Shown here piece after piece: positions 1 to 7,315 of a stretch of 35,271 nt of DNA. Location: positions 1 to 35,271 of the forward strand of contig DATIEE010000009.1 of NCBI GenBank assembly GCA_035455925.1, in the 5' to 3' direction. A program made the position numbers and the translations under genes. This DNA comes from Candidatus Babeliales bacterium (GTDB lineage Bacteria; Babelota; Babeliae; Babelales; Vermiphilaceae). The notes beneath the pieces are model-generated. The model did not search any database. It was not told the origin of the DNA and saw only the letters and a list, made by a program, of their open reading frames with translations. Each line of letters opens with the position of its first letter. Position 1 is the first letter of the stretch.

Positions 1-798
1 TTTATTATATTCTAATTTAGTGCTGTTTAATAAATGATTTGCATTACGCGTTGAGTTGTCCATAGAAATAAATCGCGCGGCATGCTCAGAGAGTAATGAT
101 TGAAATATGAGATGTTGTAATTGAGCTTCAATATATTGTACCGCGAGTGTATTTAAAATTTCTGCTGGTGATTCATCCCACAGATACCCTTCTGTTGGCG
201 GTGCTATTTCAGTAGATATTTGTTGTATGTTGAATGGAATCAGTTTGGTTACAGTTGCTTTTTGTACAAAGAAATTTTTAAATACATTACTTATTATGGT
301 AACTGATGTGTAAGCAGGTGTTGCAAGCATAATAAGATCAGTGACTTCTTGTGCTATTGTTAAAAAATTACGAGCGGTTATAACAGGAAACGAACAGATT
401 AATTGATCAGGATAATTGTTAATTAAATAATCAATAGGTTTTTTACCGATAGCAGTAAAATGATAGTGAACGGATGGATGTTCGAGGAGATATTCACTTA
501 AAAATTTAGTTAGTTGTGTGTTAAATCCTCCACATAAGCCCTTTTGTGATCCGATAACGATAATGAGAGGGTTGGTGTTATCAGTTGTTGGTATAAGTCG
601 CTCATGTTTCCATGAGGGCGTAACGTATTGTATTTTTGAAAGTAATACTATAAGTGTATTGAGATAATCATTCAAAGGTTCTTGTTTTGCTTTAAGACGT
701 GAATGCGCTGACATTGAAATAATACGCATTACATCAGTGACTTTTTTTATTGTTTCAATCGTTTGAATGCGATTGCGCATTTGAATAAGTTTTGACAT
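1..798 (-). CDS. atpG: ATP synthase F1 subunit gamma, 3' end cut by window edge
   Basis: Central rotor stalk of the F1Fo ATP synthase, which couples proton flow to ATP synthesis at the inner membrane. I translated 266 codons from the ATG at 796-798 with no stop. The N-terminus (MSKLIQMRNRIQTIETIKKV) is the typical gamma coiled-coil start. Mid-protein GSQKGLCGGFN and C-terminal SEHAARFISMDNSTRNA match the two most conserved gamma motifs. Family members are about 285-300 residues, so roughly 20-30 C-terminal residues lie beyond position 1. No strong Shine-Dalgarno is visible. The gene immediately upstream is a small exported protein and not atpA, so the usual atpA-atpG order is broken here. Identification is secure. 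Confidence 0.95.
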   Translation of the reverse strand, partial: MSKLIQMRNRIQTIETIKKVTDVMRIISMSAHSRLKAKQEPLNDYLNTLIVLLSKIQYVTPSWKHERLIPTTDNTNPLIIVIGSQKGLCGGFNTQLTKFLSEYLLEHPSVHYHFTAIGKKPIDYLINNYPDQLICSFPVITARNFLTIAQEVTDLIMLATPAYTSVTIISNVFKNFFVQKATVTKLIPFNIQQISTEIAPPTEGYLWDESPAEILNTLAVQYIEAQLQHLIFQSLLSEHAARFISMDNSTRNANHLLNSTKLEYNK

Positions 799-834
799 TT
801 AATTTGATATCTACTTAATGGTATTATTCTTTTT

Positions 835-1116
835 TTATCTAGATTGCGGGTTTTTATTAATGTGTGTTTTATCTGTAATAAGAGTGAGCGTAGGTTGTAA
901 ACTAGCTAAGCCTATTCTTACATTTGCTTCACCTACATGTTGCAATCTTTTTTGATATTCTTGATCTCGAACTTCAGGCGTTTTAATGCAAAACTCATAT
1001 ATAAAATAGCTAGTTAATAAGGTGAAGTATGTTCCAATTAGAAATTTTTCTTTAGGTTGCATAGTATAGGTTGGTATGGTTGCAAAAAAGAGTGATATAA
1101 TAAATAATTTTTTCAT
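835..1116 (-). CDS. Small exported or membrane protein, unknown function
   Basis: A 93-residue protein I do not recognise. Residues 1-19 form a Sec-type signal or anchor (MKKLFIISLFFATIPTYTMQ). A second hydrophobic stretch at about 26-44 is a likely membrane helix, followed by a polar C-terminus of about 50 residues. The ATG has a good AAAGGA Shine-Dalgarno with 6-nt spacing, the same type as other exported-protein genes nearby. It ends 36 nt before atpG on the same strand, so co-transcription is possible, but nothing ties it functionally to ATP synthase. The real start and reading frame look sound; the function is unknown. Confidence 0.7.
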   Translation of the reverse strand: MKKLFIISLFFATIPTYTMQPKEKFLIGTYFTLLTSYFIYEFCIKTPEVRDQEYQKRLQHVGEANVRIGLASLQPTLTLITDKTHINKNPQSR

Positions 1117-1189
1117 AATAATCCTTTAATATATAATCATTTTATTTAATATATCATTCTTAAAAATTAATTTCTATAGTTATTTATGG

Positions 1190-1236
1190 TTTTATAAAAT
1201 ATGACGTTATATCAATTAACGTCATATTTTATAAAA
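1190..1236. terminator. Perfect 20-bp inverted repeat, putative terminator
   Basis: Arms 1190-1209 and 1217-1236 are exact reverse complements of 20 bp around a 7-nt loop. It begins 12 nt after the stop codon of the minus-strand gene at 1249. No clean U-tract follows on the minus strand, while a T-rich run follows on the plus strand (1241-1250). It may work as a stem-loop terminator or mRNA 3' stabiliser for the minus-strand gene. Confidence 0.55.
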
Positions 1237-1248
1237 TAGTTTGTTTTT

Positions 1249-1701
1249 TTAATCCCATGCTGTGTGAAGTAGCTCTATAAATTGCTTTCTGTTGTGTTGT
1301 GCGTGGAGAGCAGGGATTTTTTTTGATGGAATAATGTTATCTGGTTGGTTGAGATGTGGAATTTCTTTATTGTTTGGATTTATCTCCGGTTGTTCTATCT
1401 GAGAATTAATATTTAAGTTTATTTGTGGTTGTTCTGGCTGAGGATTAAGGTCTAGATTTATCTGCGGTTGTGGCTGAGGATTAGGAGTTTCGTTATTGGT
1501 ATGATTAAGTGGATCAGGCAATATTTTTTCTGTATTTGCAGTCCATGTATTAGGCATACCATATTGATAAGCTGCATAACTACCTATTGCTACTACCACT
1601 ATGCAGAGGACAACTCCTGTTATTTTAGTATTGTCACCACCACAGTGTGTAGAAAAGGGAAAAATTGTGAGAACAAGAAAAAGTAAAGAAAGTTTTTTCA
1701 T
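1249..1701 (-). CDS. Exported protein with Pro/Asn/Gln-rich repeat region, unknown function
   Basis: A 150-residue protein of no recognised family. Residues 1-20 look like a signal sequence (MKKLSLLFLVLTIFPFSTHC). The Cys does not sit in a good lipobox, so lipoprotein status is doubtful. A hydrophobic helix at about 27-47 (ITGVVLCIVVVAIGSYAAYQ) is followed by a low-complexity stretch at about 60-125 made of imperfect units of the type NPQPEQPQINLN. The C-terminus is charged. The layout suggests a membrane-anchored protein with an extended periplasmic or surface-exposed linker. The Shine-Dalgarno AAAGGA precedes the ATG. A plus-strand frame at 1468-1686 is only a shadow of it. Confidence 0.7.
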   Translation of the reverse strand: MKKLSLLFLVLTIFPFSTHCGGDNTKITGVVLCIVVVAIGSYAAYQYGMPNTWTANTEKILPDPLNHTNNETPNPQPQPQINLDLNPQPEQPQINLNINSQIEQPEINPNNKEIPHLNQPDNIIPSKKIPALHAQHNRKQFIELLHTAWD

Positions 1702-1802
1702 AAAAAGTCCTTTAAATAAATATATTTATGATAACAATTACGTTTATTTATTATAATAACTAAAAATAAATTATGCTAGATTGACTTTTATAATATCATG
1801 TG

Positions 1803-1831
1803 TCAAATTGAACTTATGAGATTCAATTTGA
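1803..1831. promoter_or_regulatory. Inverted repeat in leader of the DUF4143 ATPase gene
   Basis: Arms TCAAATTGAA (1803-1812) and TTCAATTTGA (1822-1831) are exact complements around 9 nt. The element lies just downstream of a TATAAT box (1789-1794) and abuts the Shine-Dalgarno AAGGA at 1831-1835. It could be an operator, or a leader hairpin limiting translation of the gene at 1842. No -35 match was seen at 17 bp, so the promoter itself is uncertain. Confidence 0.45.
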
Positions 1832-1841
1832 AGGAATTATT

Positions 1842-2990
1842 ATGTTTAATCGATCTGTTTGGTCTATTGTAGAACGTTTTGCTAAGATTTACCCTATAAT
1901 TAGTATCACAGGGCCACGACAATCAGGCAAAACAACCTTAGCGCAAGCTTTATTTTCTCATTTTCCGTACATAAATTTGGAAAATTTGGATATTAGATTG
2001 CAAGCACAGAATGATCCGCGAGCTTTTTTGGCTCGTTATCATGATGGAGCAATTTTTGATGAGGTGCAGCATGTTCCAGAATTATTATCATATCTTCAAC
2101 AAATCGTTGATGAATCCCCACAAAAAGGACGTTATGTAGTGACCGGTTCACAAAACTTTGTGATTAGTGAACAAATTTCACAGTCGCTTTCTGGACGTAT
2201 TGGCATGCTGACATTGTTACCGTTGAGTATGAATGAACTCAATTTTGAATCAACTAAGTTTGAGTCAGTTATTTTTCGTGGAGGTTATCCGGGGCTGTAT
2301 CAAAGAAATATGAATCCTACCGAGTTTTTTCCCAGTTATATCCAAACTTATCTTGAGCGTGATGTACGGCAAATAAAAAATATTGAGGATTTAGGCCTTT
2401 TTCAGACATTCATTAAATTATGTGCGGGTAGGATTGGTCAAGTAATAAATTATTCATCTTTAGCTCAAGATTGTGGAATTTCTCATACAACGGTTTATAA
2501 ATGGCTCACTGTTTTGCAAGCAAGTTACATACTATTTTTATTGCAACCATTTCATAAGAATTTTAGCAAGCGTTTGGTTAAAAAACCCAAACTTTATTTT
2601 TATGATACCGGTTTAGCGTGCTCATTGTTGGGGCTTGAGCAAGAGAGTCAAGTTGAGACACATTATTTAAAGGGTAGTTTATATGAAAATTTGGTTGTTC
2701 TGGAATTATTAAAAGCTCGATTAAATAAAGGATTACTACCAAATTTGTATTTCTGGCGCGATTTAGCGGGCCATGAAGTTGATCTTATTGCCGAATGGGG
2801 AGGATCTATTAAGGCAATTGAAATTAAGGCTGGCGCAACCTTGCAACCTAATTTTGTTAAAAATGTTAATTATTTTTGTTCTCTTTCCCCTGAATCAAAA
2901 GGTTATGTGTTATATCCAGGACAAGAAGGATTTTATGCAAATACAACTTTATTGCCGATAAGATCATTACAGCGTTTATTAGATGAGTAG
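1842..2990 (+). CDS. AAA family ATPase with C-terminal DUF4143 nuclease-like domain
   Basis: A 382-residue protein of the widespread AAA_14/DUF4143 family of ATPases, whose cellular role is poorly defined. Walker A is GPRQSGKTT at residues 24-32 and Walker B is AIFDEVQ at 70-76, with a sensor-like VVTGSQN near 100. A helix-turn-helix-like segment (about 205-230) links to the C-terminal part. That part carries HEVDLI (311-316) and AIEIKAG (325-331), the Asp and E-x-K arrangement of PD-(D/E)xK-like folds. Length is normal for the family. The ATG follows a strong AAGGA Shine-Dalgarno. It appears monocistronic, with a hairpin terminator right after its stop. Such genes are often accessory and horizontally mobile; here there is no linked partner on the same strand. 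Confidence 0.9.
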   Translation: MFNRSVWSIVERFAKIYPIISITGPRQSGKTTLAQALFSHFPYINLENLDIRLQAQNDPRAFLARYHDGAIFDEVQHVPELLSYLQQIVDESPQKGRYVVTGSQNFVISEQISQSLSGRIGMLTLLPLSMNELNFESTKFESVIFRGGYPGLYQRNMNPTEFFPSYIQTYLERDVRQIKNIEDLGLFQTFIKLCAGRIGQVINYSSLAQDCGISHTTVYKWLTVLQASYILFLLQPFHKNFSKRLVKKPKLYFYDTGLACSLLGLEQESQVETHYLKGSLYENLVVLELLKARLNKGLLPNLYFWRDLAGHEVDLIAEWGGSIKAIEIKAGATLQPNFVKNVNYFCSLSPESKGYVLYPGQEGFYANTTLLPIRSLQRLLDE

Positions 2991-3023
2991 AATAGACAAA
3001 ATAATGTTACAGTCTATTTTTTT
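2991..3023 (+). terminator. Rho-independent-like terminator after the DUF4143 gene
   Basis: A 7-bp stem AATAGAC (2991-2997) / GTCTATT (3012-3018) with a 14-nt loop runs into seven T residues. It starts directly after the stop codon and overlaps the 3' end of the convergent gene at 3007. The stem is short, so termination may be partial. Confidence 0.5.
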
Positions 3024-3351
3024 GATTGTTGGTTACGTTAGGAATATTGACCGTTTCAGCATTATTCATTTCCGAGAAGATTCCACATAAAATAGCAAGT
3101 CCTATACCTATTTCAACACAACCACAAAGCATTGTCACATTGAAATTTTCTATGTTTGCTCCTAAACTGTAAGTTACGAGGCCACTTATAATTGCTGACA
3201 TAGAGAAAGAAACCTTTTTTGGATGTTCAATTATAATTTTTTTATATAATGTAATATGAGCAAAGTTTTTACTGTTATTTTCAGTAGATGTTGCATATGA
3301 AAATGTAAAAGTTGTGGCTAAAATAAACGAAATGATTTGCTTGTTTATCAT
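3007..3351 (-). CDS. Small exported membrane protein, paralog of the gene at 6758-7090
   Basis: A 114-residue protein of unknown family. It has a signal peptide (MINKQIISFILATTFTFSYA, residues 1-20), then a polar stretch containing ITLYKK, then two hydrophobic segments at about 50-65 and 75-92. It shares its signal peptide almost residue for residue with the minus-strand gene at 6758-7090, and the two share ITLYKK, the two-helix layout and a C-terminal ETV or ETVNI-like element. The upstream DNA is also conserved between the copies. The pair is therefore a duplicated gene with its promoter region. It converges on the DUF4143 ATPase gene and its end overlaps that gene's terminator. Function unknown. 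Confidence 0.75.
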   Translation of the reverse strand: MINKQIISFILATTFTFSYATSTENNSKNFAHITLYKKIIIEHPKKVSFSMSAIISGLVTYSLGANIENFNVTMLCGCVEIGIGLAILCGIFSEMNNAETVNIPNVTNNQKNRL

Positions 3352-3378
3352 AATTAATTATTTTTCATTTTTTTCATA

Positions 3379-3401
3379 AGGTATATATTCACCTATAAGT
3401 T
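3379..3401. repeat. Upstream repeat, copy 1 (shared with 7155-7177)
   Basis: A 23-bp block identical to 7155-7177. It holds AGGT-N8-ACCT, a short inverted repeat, and lies 28 bp upstream of the start of the minus-strand exported gene at 3351. Weaker similarity continues to about 3520, including a block with TTGATT and ATGATACACT. Probably a promoter or operator region duplicated together with the gene. Confidence 0.7.
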
Positions 3402-3584
3402 TACTTTTTAATTAAAAAATTTCAATAAAGCTTGCTTTTGTACGCTTTTTATTGATTGATTGTAACAATAGTGAAGATATATGATACACTTTGAAAATAA
3501 ATATTGACCTAAATAAAGAATATTGATAGTTTGTAGATAGTATTATATTTGTTTAATCGTTGTTTTATTAAAGAAAGGTTTTTT

Positions 3585-3734
3585 ATGAAATTGTTTGTAA
3601 ATACCTGTTTACAAAATAATTCTGATTTTCTTACATATACTGATACTATTCTTGTATCAGAAAGTTTTTTATTTGATAATAACGTTGCTTTTTTTGTTAT
3701 ATCTGCTCATCATCTCCATCATTTCTCTCATTAA
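3585..3734 (+). CDS. Possible 49-residue peptide
   Basis: A small frame from the ATG at 3585, preceded by AAGAAAGG with 7-nt spacing, which favours this start over the TTG at 3549. The predicted peptide (49 residues) is moderately hydrophobic and ends HHLHHFSH. I do not recognise it. It lies between a duplicated upstream region and the ABC importer operon, about 165 bp before the binding-protein gene. It could be a leader peptide, a small membrane peptide or chance. Only the ribosome binding site supports it. Confidence 0.35.
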   Translation: MKLFVNTCLQNNSDFLTYTDTILVSESFLFDNNVAFFVISAHHLHHFSH

Positions 3735-3900
3735 AAAATAATTTTGTTTTTTACTTTTTGTGTTTTTACAATATAGCCGTTTACCATAACGATACAATTT
3801 TCACGCTTTTATTTGTGTATATTTTTTGAATATATTTGTGCACTGATAATGTTGTTGTGTTTATTGTGAAATACTTATTCATTTTTATAAAGGAATTATT

Positions 3901-4713
3901 ATGATCAAAAATATGATCAAAAATTTTATGTATGGAAAAATATTTTTAATTATAGTAGTAATTGGGATAGTGTTAATTGTTGGCATACTTGCATTACGTT
4001 CAACGAAAAAATCTGATGATACTCTCGTTGTTGGTATGATGAGTGGATGGGCTCCGTTTATGAGTATTACTAATAATGGAGAATACGAAGGTTTTGATGT
4101 TGACTGTGCACAAGAGCTTGCTAAACGAATGAATAAAAAACTGGTTATTAAAGATCTTGGTTCAGTTGCATCATGTTTTATTGCTCTTGAACAAAATAAA
4201 ATAGATATGATTTTTTCAGGACTTGATATTACTCAAGCTCGGCTTAAAAATGTAGCAATGGTGCAGTACACTGGTGAAGATATAAAGACATTTAATGTCG
4301 TTTTTTGGGATGAGACTCCACAAAATATACGATCGATGGAAGATTTTCGTGATATTACGAATGGTGTTGTTTGTGTAGAATCAGGTTCTTCTCAGGAAGC
4401 ATTTCTTGATAAATATCCGTTTATAGAAAAAAAACGAATGAATTCTGTTGTTGATATTATTCTTGATTTACGTTTTGGAAAATCAGTTGCTGCTATTTTA
4501 GAGCCCCGTATTGCACGTCAATTTGCTCAAAAAAATCCAGCATTACAAACGATTGATGTTGTTTTGCCTCAGGAATGTATCACTTATGGATGTGGAATAG
4601 CGATAAAAAAAGAAAATCCATGTCTTGTTGATATAACAGAAAATGTTATTACTTCAATGAAAAATGATGGTTTATTGGAAGCTTTAGAATTACGTTGGAA
4701 ATTAGGGGAATAA
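3901..4713 (+). CDS. Amino-acid ABC transporter substrate-binding protein (SBP_bac_3)
   Basis: Captures a polar amino acid, or a similar small solute, outside the inner membrane and delivers it to the permease encoded next. A 270-residue protein. Residues 13-32 form a strongly hydrophobic helix (IFLIIVVIGIVLIVGILALR) without a clear cleavage site or lipobox, so it is probably an uncleaved signal anchor. The mature part has the family pattern: GMMSGWAPFM, then EGFDVDCAQELAKRM, then DMIFSGLDITQAR, which corresponds to the usual D-x-x-x-x-G-x-x-x-T-x-x-R region. A second methionine at residue 5 is also a possible start; the first has the AAAGGA Shine-Dalgarno at the right distance. First gene of a tight four-gene operon. 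The exact substrate cannot be read from the sequence. Confidence 0.9.
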   Translation: MIKNMIKNFMYGKIFLIIVVIGIVLIVGILALRSTKKSDDTLVVGMMSGWAPFMSITNNGEYEGFDVDCAQELAKRMNKKLVIKDLGSVASCFIALEQNKIDMIFSGLDITQARLKNVAMVQYTGEDIKTFNVVFWDETPQNIRSMEDFRDITNGVVCVESGSSQEAFLDKYPFIEKKRMNSVVDIILDLRFGKSVAAILEPRIARQFAQKNPALQTIDVVLPQECITYGCGIAIKKENPCLVDITENVITSMKNDGLLEALELRWKLGE

Positions 4714-4716
4714 ATT

Positions 4717-5382
4717 ATGATGTACGACGCGTTTTTTTCTGTTAAAAATGCATTACCTTTATTAATTCAAGGAGCAGCGATGACATTGTTTCTTTGGGTT
4801 GCGGCGCTTGTTATTGCAATTAGTTTAGGAACTGTACTGGGCATTTTACGGTGTAAGCGGTTAAGGATCTCTACATTATCAACTTTTCTCGATACTATTA
4901 CTTTTTTATTACGTGCAATCCCTTTTTATGTACAGCTGCTTATGGCTTATTTTGTTTTACCTGAATTGGTCGGCGTTAATATTTCTGCAACTACTGCTGG
5001 AATTTTTTCGCTTGGTATATGCTCTGCGGCGTATATTAGTCAAATTATACGTGGAGGAATTAATGCTATTGACGTGGGTCAATGGCAAGCAGCATATGTC
5101 TTGGGATATACATCATGTGATACGGTTAGATATGTAATATTACCTCAAGTGGTTCGCATTATTATTCCTTCATTGTCAGGAGAGCTTGATCAATTGCTAA
5201 AAAGTACCTCTATTATTTCTGCTATAGGAGTTTTAGAATTAACGGGTGCGGCAAAAAATGTTATAGCACGAGAACTTAATCCGCTAACTATGTATATTGT
5301 TATTTCTGTTGTATATGTGATGATTGCATTTGTTTTCAATAGCCTTACATCTTGTGTAGAAAGGAAATTATCATATGATTAA
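4717..5382 (+). CDS. Amino-acid ABC transporter permease
   Basis: Membrane channel subunit of the importer, 221 residues, the normal size for the HisM/GlnP type. About five hydrophobic segments are visible. The cytoplasmic coupling loop is recognisable as GGINAIDVGQWQAAYVLGYT (about residues 113-132), the EAA motif that docks to the ATPase. The RAIPFYVQL segment near residues 66-74 is also typical (family form R-x-x-P-x-x-x-Q). It starts 3 nt after the binding-protein stop, with AGGGGAA as Shine-Dalgarno; the second ATG codon is an equally possible start. It overlaps the ATPase gene by 8 nt, implying coupled translation. Confidence 0.92.
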   Translation: MMYDAFFSVKNALPLLIQGAAMTLFLWVAALVIAISLGTVLGILRCKRLRISTLSTFLDTITFLLRAIPFYVQLLMAYFVLPELVGVNISATTAGIFSLGICSAAYISQIIRGGINAIDVGQWQAAYVLGYTSCDTVRYVILPQVVRIIIPSLSGELDQLLKSTSIISAIGVLELTGAAKNVIARELNPLTMYIVISVVYVMIAFVFNSLTSCVERKLSYD

Positions 5383-6034
5383 TATTTATAATTTGACTAG
5401 TAAAACTATAAAAGTTGGTTGTGGAACACCTGTATTGCAAAATATCACCTGCGATTTTTCTGCATCATCTATTACTGTTATAGTAGGAAAAAGTGGTGTA
5501 GGAAAAACAACATTGTTACAATGTATAGCTCATTTACAAGAAATTTCGGATGGAGAAATTATTGTTGATGGAAAACAAATACAGAATATATCAGAGCAAG
5601 AGCGATCACGACTAATTGGTTTTGTGTTTCAGAATTTTAATCTCTTTCCACATTTAACGGCCCGTGAAAATTGTATACAGCCATTGATGGTAACGATGAA
5701 AATGTCTCGTAAAGAAGCTGAGGAAAGAGTCTTTGAGTTATTTGGCTTGTTAGATTTGCGTGAACATCAGAATGCATATCCTACAAGTCTATCTGGTGGT
5801 CAAAAACAGCGTGTTGCAATTGCTCGTGCGCTGTGTCTTGGCCCAAAAGTATTGCTTCTGGATGAACCTACGTCTGCTCTTGATCAAGAAAATAGTATGA
5901 TTCTTATTCAATTGCTTAAAAAATTGTGTAATCAAGGTATAACTATTATTGTGGCAAGTCATGATAGAGAGTTTGTACAAGCAGTTCAGGATAAAACGCT
6001 GACCATTGTTGATGGCATTATAAAAGAACTTTAG
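5375..6034 (+). CDS. Amino-acid ABC transporter ATP-binding protein
   Basis: Energises the importer by ATP hydrolysis at the inner face of the membrane. A 219-residue protein of GlnQ/HisP type, slightly shorter than the usual 240. Walker A is GKSGVGKTT (38-46), the Q-loop glutamine is about residue 86 (FVFQNFNLFPHLTARENC), the signature is LSGGQKQR (139-146), Walker B is LLLDEPTSALD (160-170) and the switch histidine is H196. All catalytic residues are present, so it should be active. It starts within the permease gene and is followed 7 nt later by the ankyrin/F-box-like gene. Confidence 0.95.
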   Translation: MINIYNLTSKTIKVGCGTPVLQNITCDFSASSITVIVGKSGVGKTTLLQCIAHLQEISDGEIIVDGKQIQNISEQERSRLIGFVFQNFNLFPHLTARENCIQPLMVTMKMSRKEAEERVFELFGLLDLREHQNAYPTSLSGGQKQRVAIARALCLGPKVLLLDEPTSALDQENSMILIQLLKKLCNQGITIIVASHDREFVQAVQDKTLTIVDGIIKEL

Positions 6035-6041
6035 GGATAAC

Positions 6042-6614
6042 ATGAATTATAAATTTTTTCTGGGATTGTTTTTATTGTATATTCCTAATGCTGACATCAT
6101 GAGCATGGAATATATTTCAGATGATATTATGATTTACAATATTGGTTGTTATATTGATCGGTTTACTAGGAATGCATTACGAGGTTCTAATAAAGCGTAT
6201 CGTGCTCTTCTTTGTTCTCAAGATGTACTAAATGAAAACTATGCATTAGCATGCGAAACTGGGGATGAAAAGAAAATGTTTCAATTGCGTTCAATGGGGG
6301 CTTTGTATATCCATGAAGAAATTTATAATTTATTTAACGATGGCAGAGAAAGATTGACACTAAAATTATATGAAAAGTACAATTATCATTCTGTGAAGAC
6401 ACCATTGTTAATGCAGTTTATGTTCTCTTATGGTATTACATTAAAAAATAAAGATTTTATTAAATTTCTTCTTTGGAATACTAAGCATAATGGTGATGTT
6501 AGATCGCATTCTATTTTACTTGCGAAACAACTTCAATGTGCGGAAATTGTTGATATGTTAGAACAGTATAATCAAGCTATGATTCCAAGATGTAGTCAAA
6601 TGGGGTGGCATTAG
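6042..6614 (+). CDS. Secreted protein with F-box-like and ankyrin-like segments, putative host-directed effector
   Basis: A 190-residue protein. Residues 1-21 are a likely signal peptide (MNYKFFLGLFLLYIPNADIM). Residues 24-58 (from YISDDIMIYNIGCYIDRFT) have the spacing of an F-box-like helical motif: a short helix, the hydrophobic pattern I-x-x-Y-I, then a basic segment before YRALL. After this, ALACETGDEKKMFQLRSMGA resembles an ankyrin repeat. SHSILLAKQLQCAEIVDML-type sequence near 160-175 resembles a second degenerate one. Exported F-box plus ankyrin proteins in amoeba-associated bacteria are known or proposed to act on host ubiquitin pathways, so an effector role is inferred. Its position 7 nt behind an importer ATPase is odd. 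Both motif calls are by eye and weak. Confidence 0.6.
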   Translation: MNYKFFLGLFLLYIPNADIMSMEYISDDIMIYNIGCYIDRFTRNALRGSNKAYRALLCSQDVLNENYALACETGDEKKMFQLRSMGALYIHEEIYNLFNDGRERLTLKLYEKYNYHSVKTPLLMQFMFSYGITLKNKDFIKFLLWNTKHNGDVRSHSILLAKQLQCAEIVDMLEQYNQAMIPRCSQMGWH

Positions 6615-6640
6615 ATATTGACAGATCTGTTATTGATTAA

Positions 6641-6675
6641 TAAAAAAAATTCATATGTCCTTTAGGATACATATG
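6641..6675 (-). terminator. Terminator for the minus-strand gene at 6758-7090
   Basis: Stem CATATG-TCCT (6652-6661) with AGGA-TA-CATATG (6664-6675), with a 2-nt bulge. Read on the minus strand the hairpin is followed by eight T residues (complement of the A-run at about 6641-6649), the layout of an intrinsic terminator. It lies about 80 bp beyond the stop of the minus-strand gene and also just after the plus-strand operon. Confidence 0.5.
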
Positions 6676-6757
6676 CATTCTTATAGTGTATCGCACAAAA
6701 AATTATGATTGCCTCGATAGTTATCGTTGCTGGGGCTTTGTTCTAGTGTGTTGTTTT

Positions 6758-7090
6758 TTAATCGTTAGTTGTATGGGTGATGTCGACTGTTTCAATAATA
6801 TTTTTTGTTGAAAAAACTTCAGATAAAATTGCGATTCCTGAAGCTATGGTAAAAATACTAAAAATTTGCATTGGGGTTTGATCGGTTGACAATTTACAGG
6901 ATACGTATGCAGCTGCGAGTCCGTTTGTAATCATAGTTAGCCCCAGGCAAGCCATTTCTTTTGGGCATTCTTGCATCGTTTTTTTGTATAGTGTAATGTA
7001 GTGAGAGCACGTACTAACTTCCTCAGATGTTGCATGTGAAAATGTAAAAGTTGCAGCCAAAATAAGCGAAATGATTTGTTTATTTATCAT
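6758..7090 (-). CDS. Small exported membrane protein, paralog of the gene at 3007-3351
   Basis: A 110-residue protein of unknown family. The signal peptide MINKQIISLILAATFTFSHA differs from that of the 3007-3351 product at only a few positions. The mature part keeps the layout: polar stretch with YITLYKK, then two hydrophobic segments (about residues 45-62 and 72-90), then a C-terminal IIETVDI element. Sequence identity outside the signal peptide is much lower, so the copies have diverged under weak constraint or for different roles. The gene lies convergent to the ABC importer operon, with its own terminator. Function unknown. Confidence 0.75.
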   Translation of the reverse strand: MINKQIISLILAATFTFSHATSEEVSTCSHYITLYKKTMQECPKEMACLGLTMITNGLAAAYVSCKLSTDQTPMQIFSIFTIASGIAILSEVFSTKNIIETVDITHTTND

Positions 7091-7154
7091 AATTATTTAC
7101 TTTCTATTTTTTGCCATAAAGCAGAGTTTTATTATTACTTTGTCTACTTTACAA

Positions 7155-7177
7155 AGGTATATATTCACCTATAAGTT
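7155..7177. repeat. Upstream repeat, copy 2 (shared with 3379-3401)
   Basis: Identical over 23 bp to 3379-3401 and placed about 65 bp upstream of the second paralog. Beyond it, both copies carry a similar AT-rich stretch and a block containing TAACAAT and a TATGRTACACT-like sequence (about 7230-7270 here). This could be the promoter of the divergent gene at 7316. Confidence 0.7.
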
Positions 7178-7315
7178 AAAATATATATTAAAAAAATTCG
7201 AGATAGCTTCTTTTTGTACTATTTTTATTGGTTGGTCATAACAATCATGAGCATATATGGTACACTATATTATATAGAGTATATAATAAAAATAAATGCT
7301 AACTGACGGATATGT

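Noticed and set aside
3549-3584. TTG start giving a 61-residue version of the peptide at 3585
   Set aside because: The AAGAAAGG ribosome site directly precedes the internal ATG at 3585.
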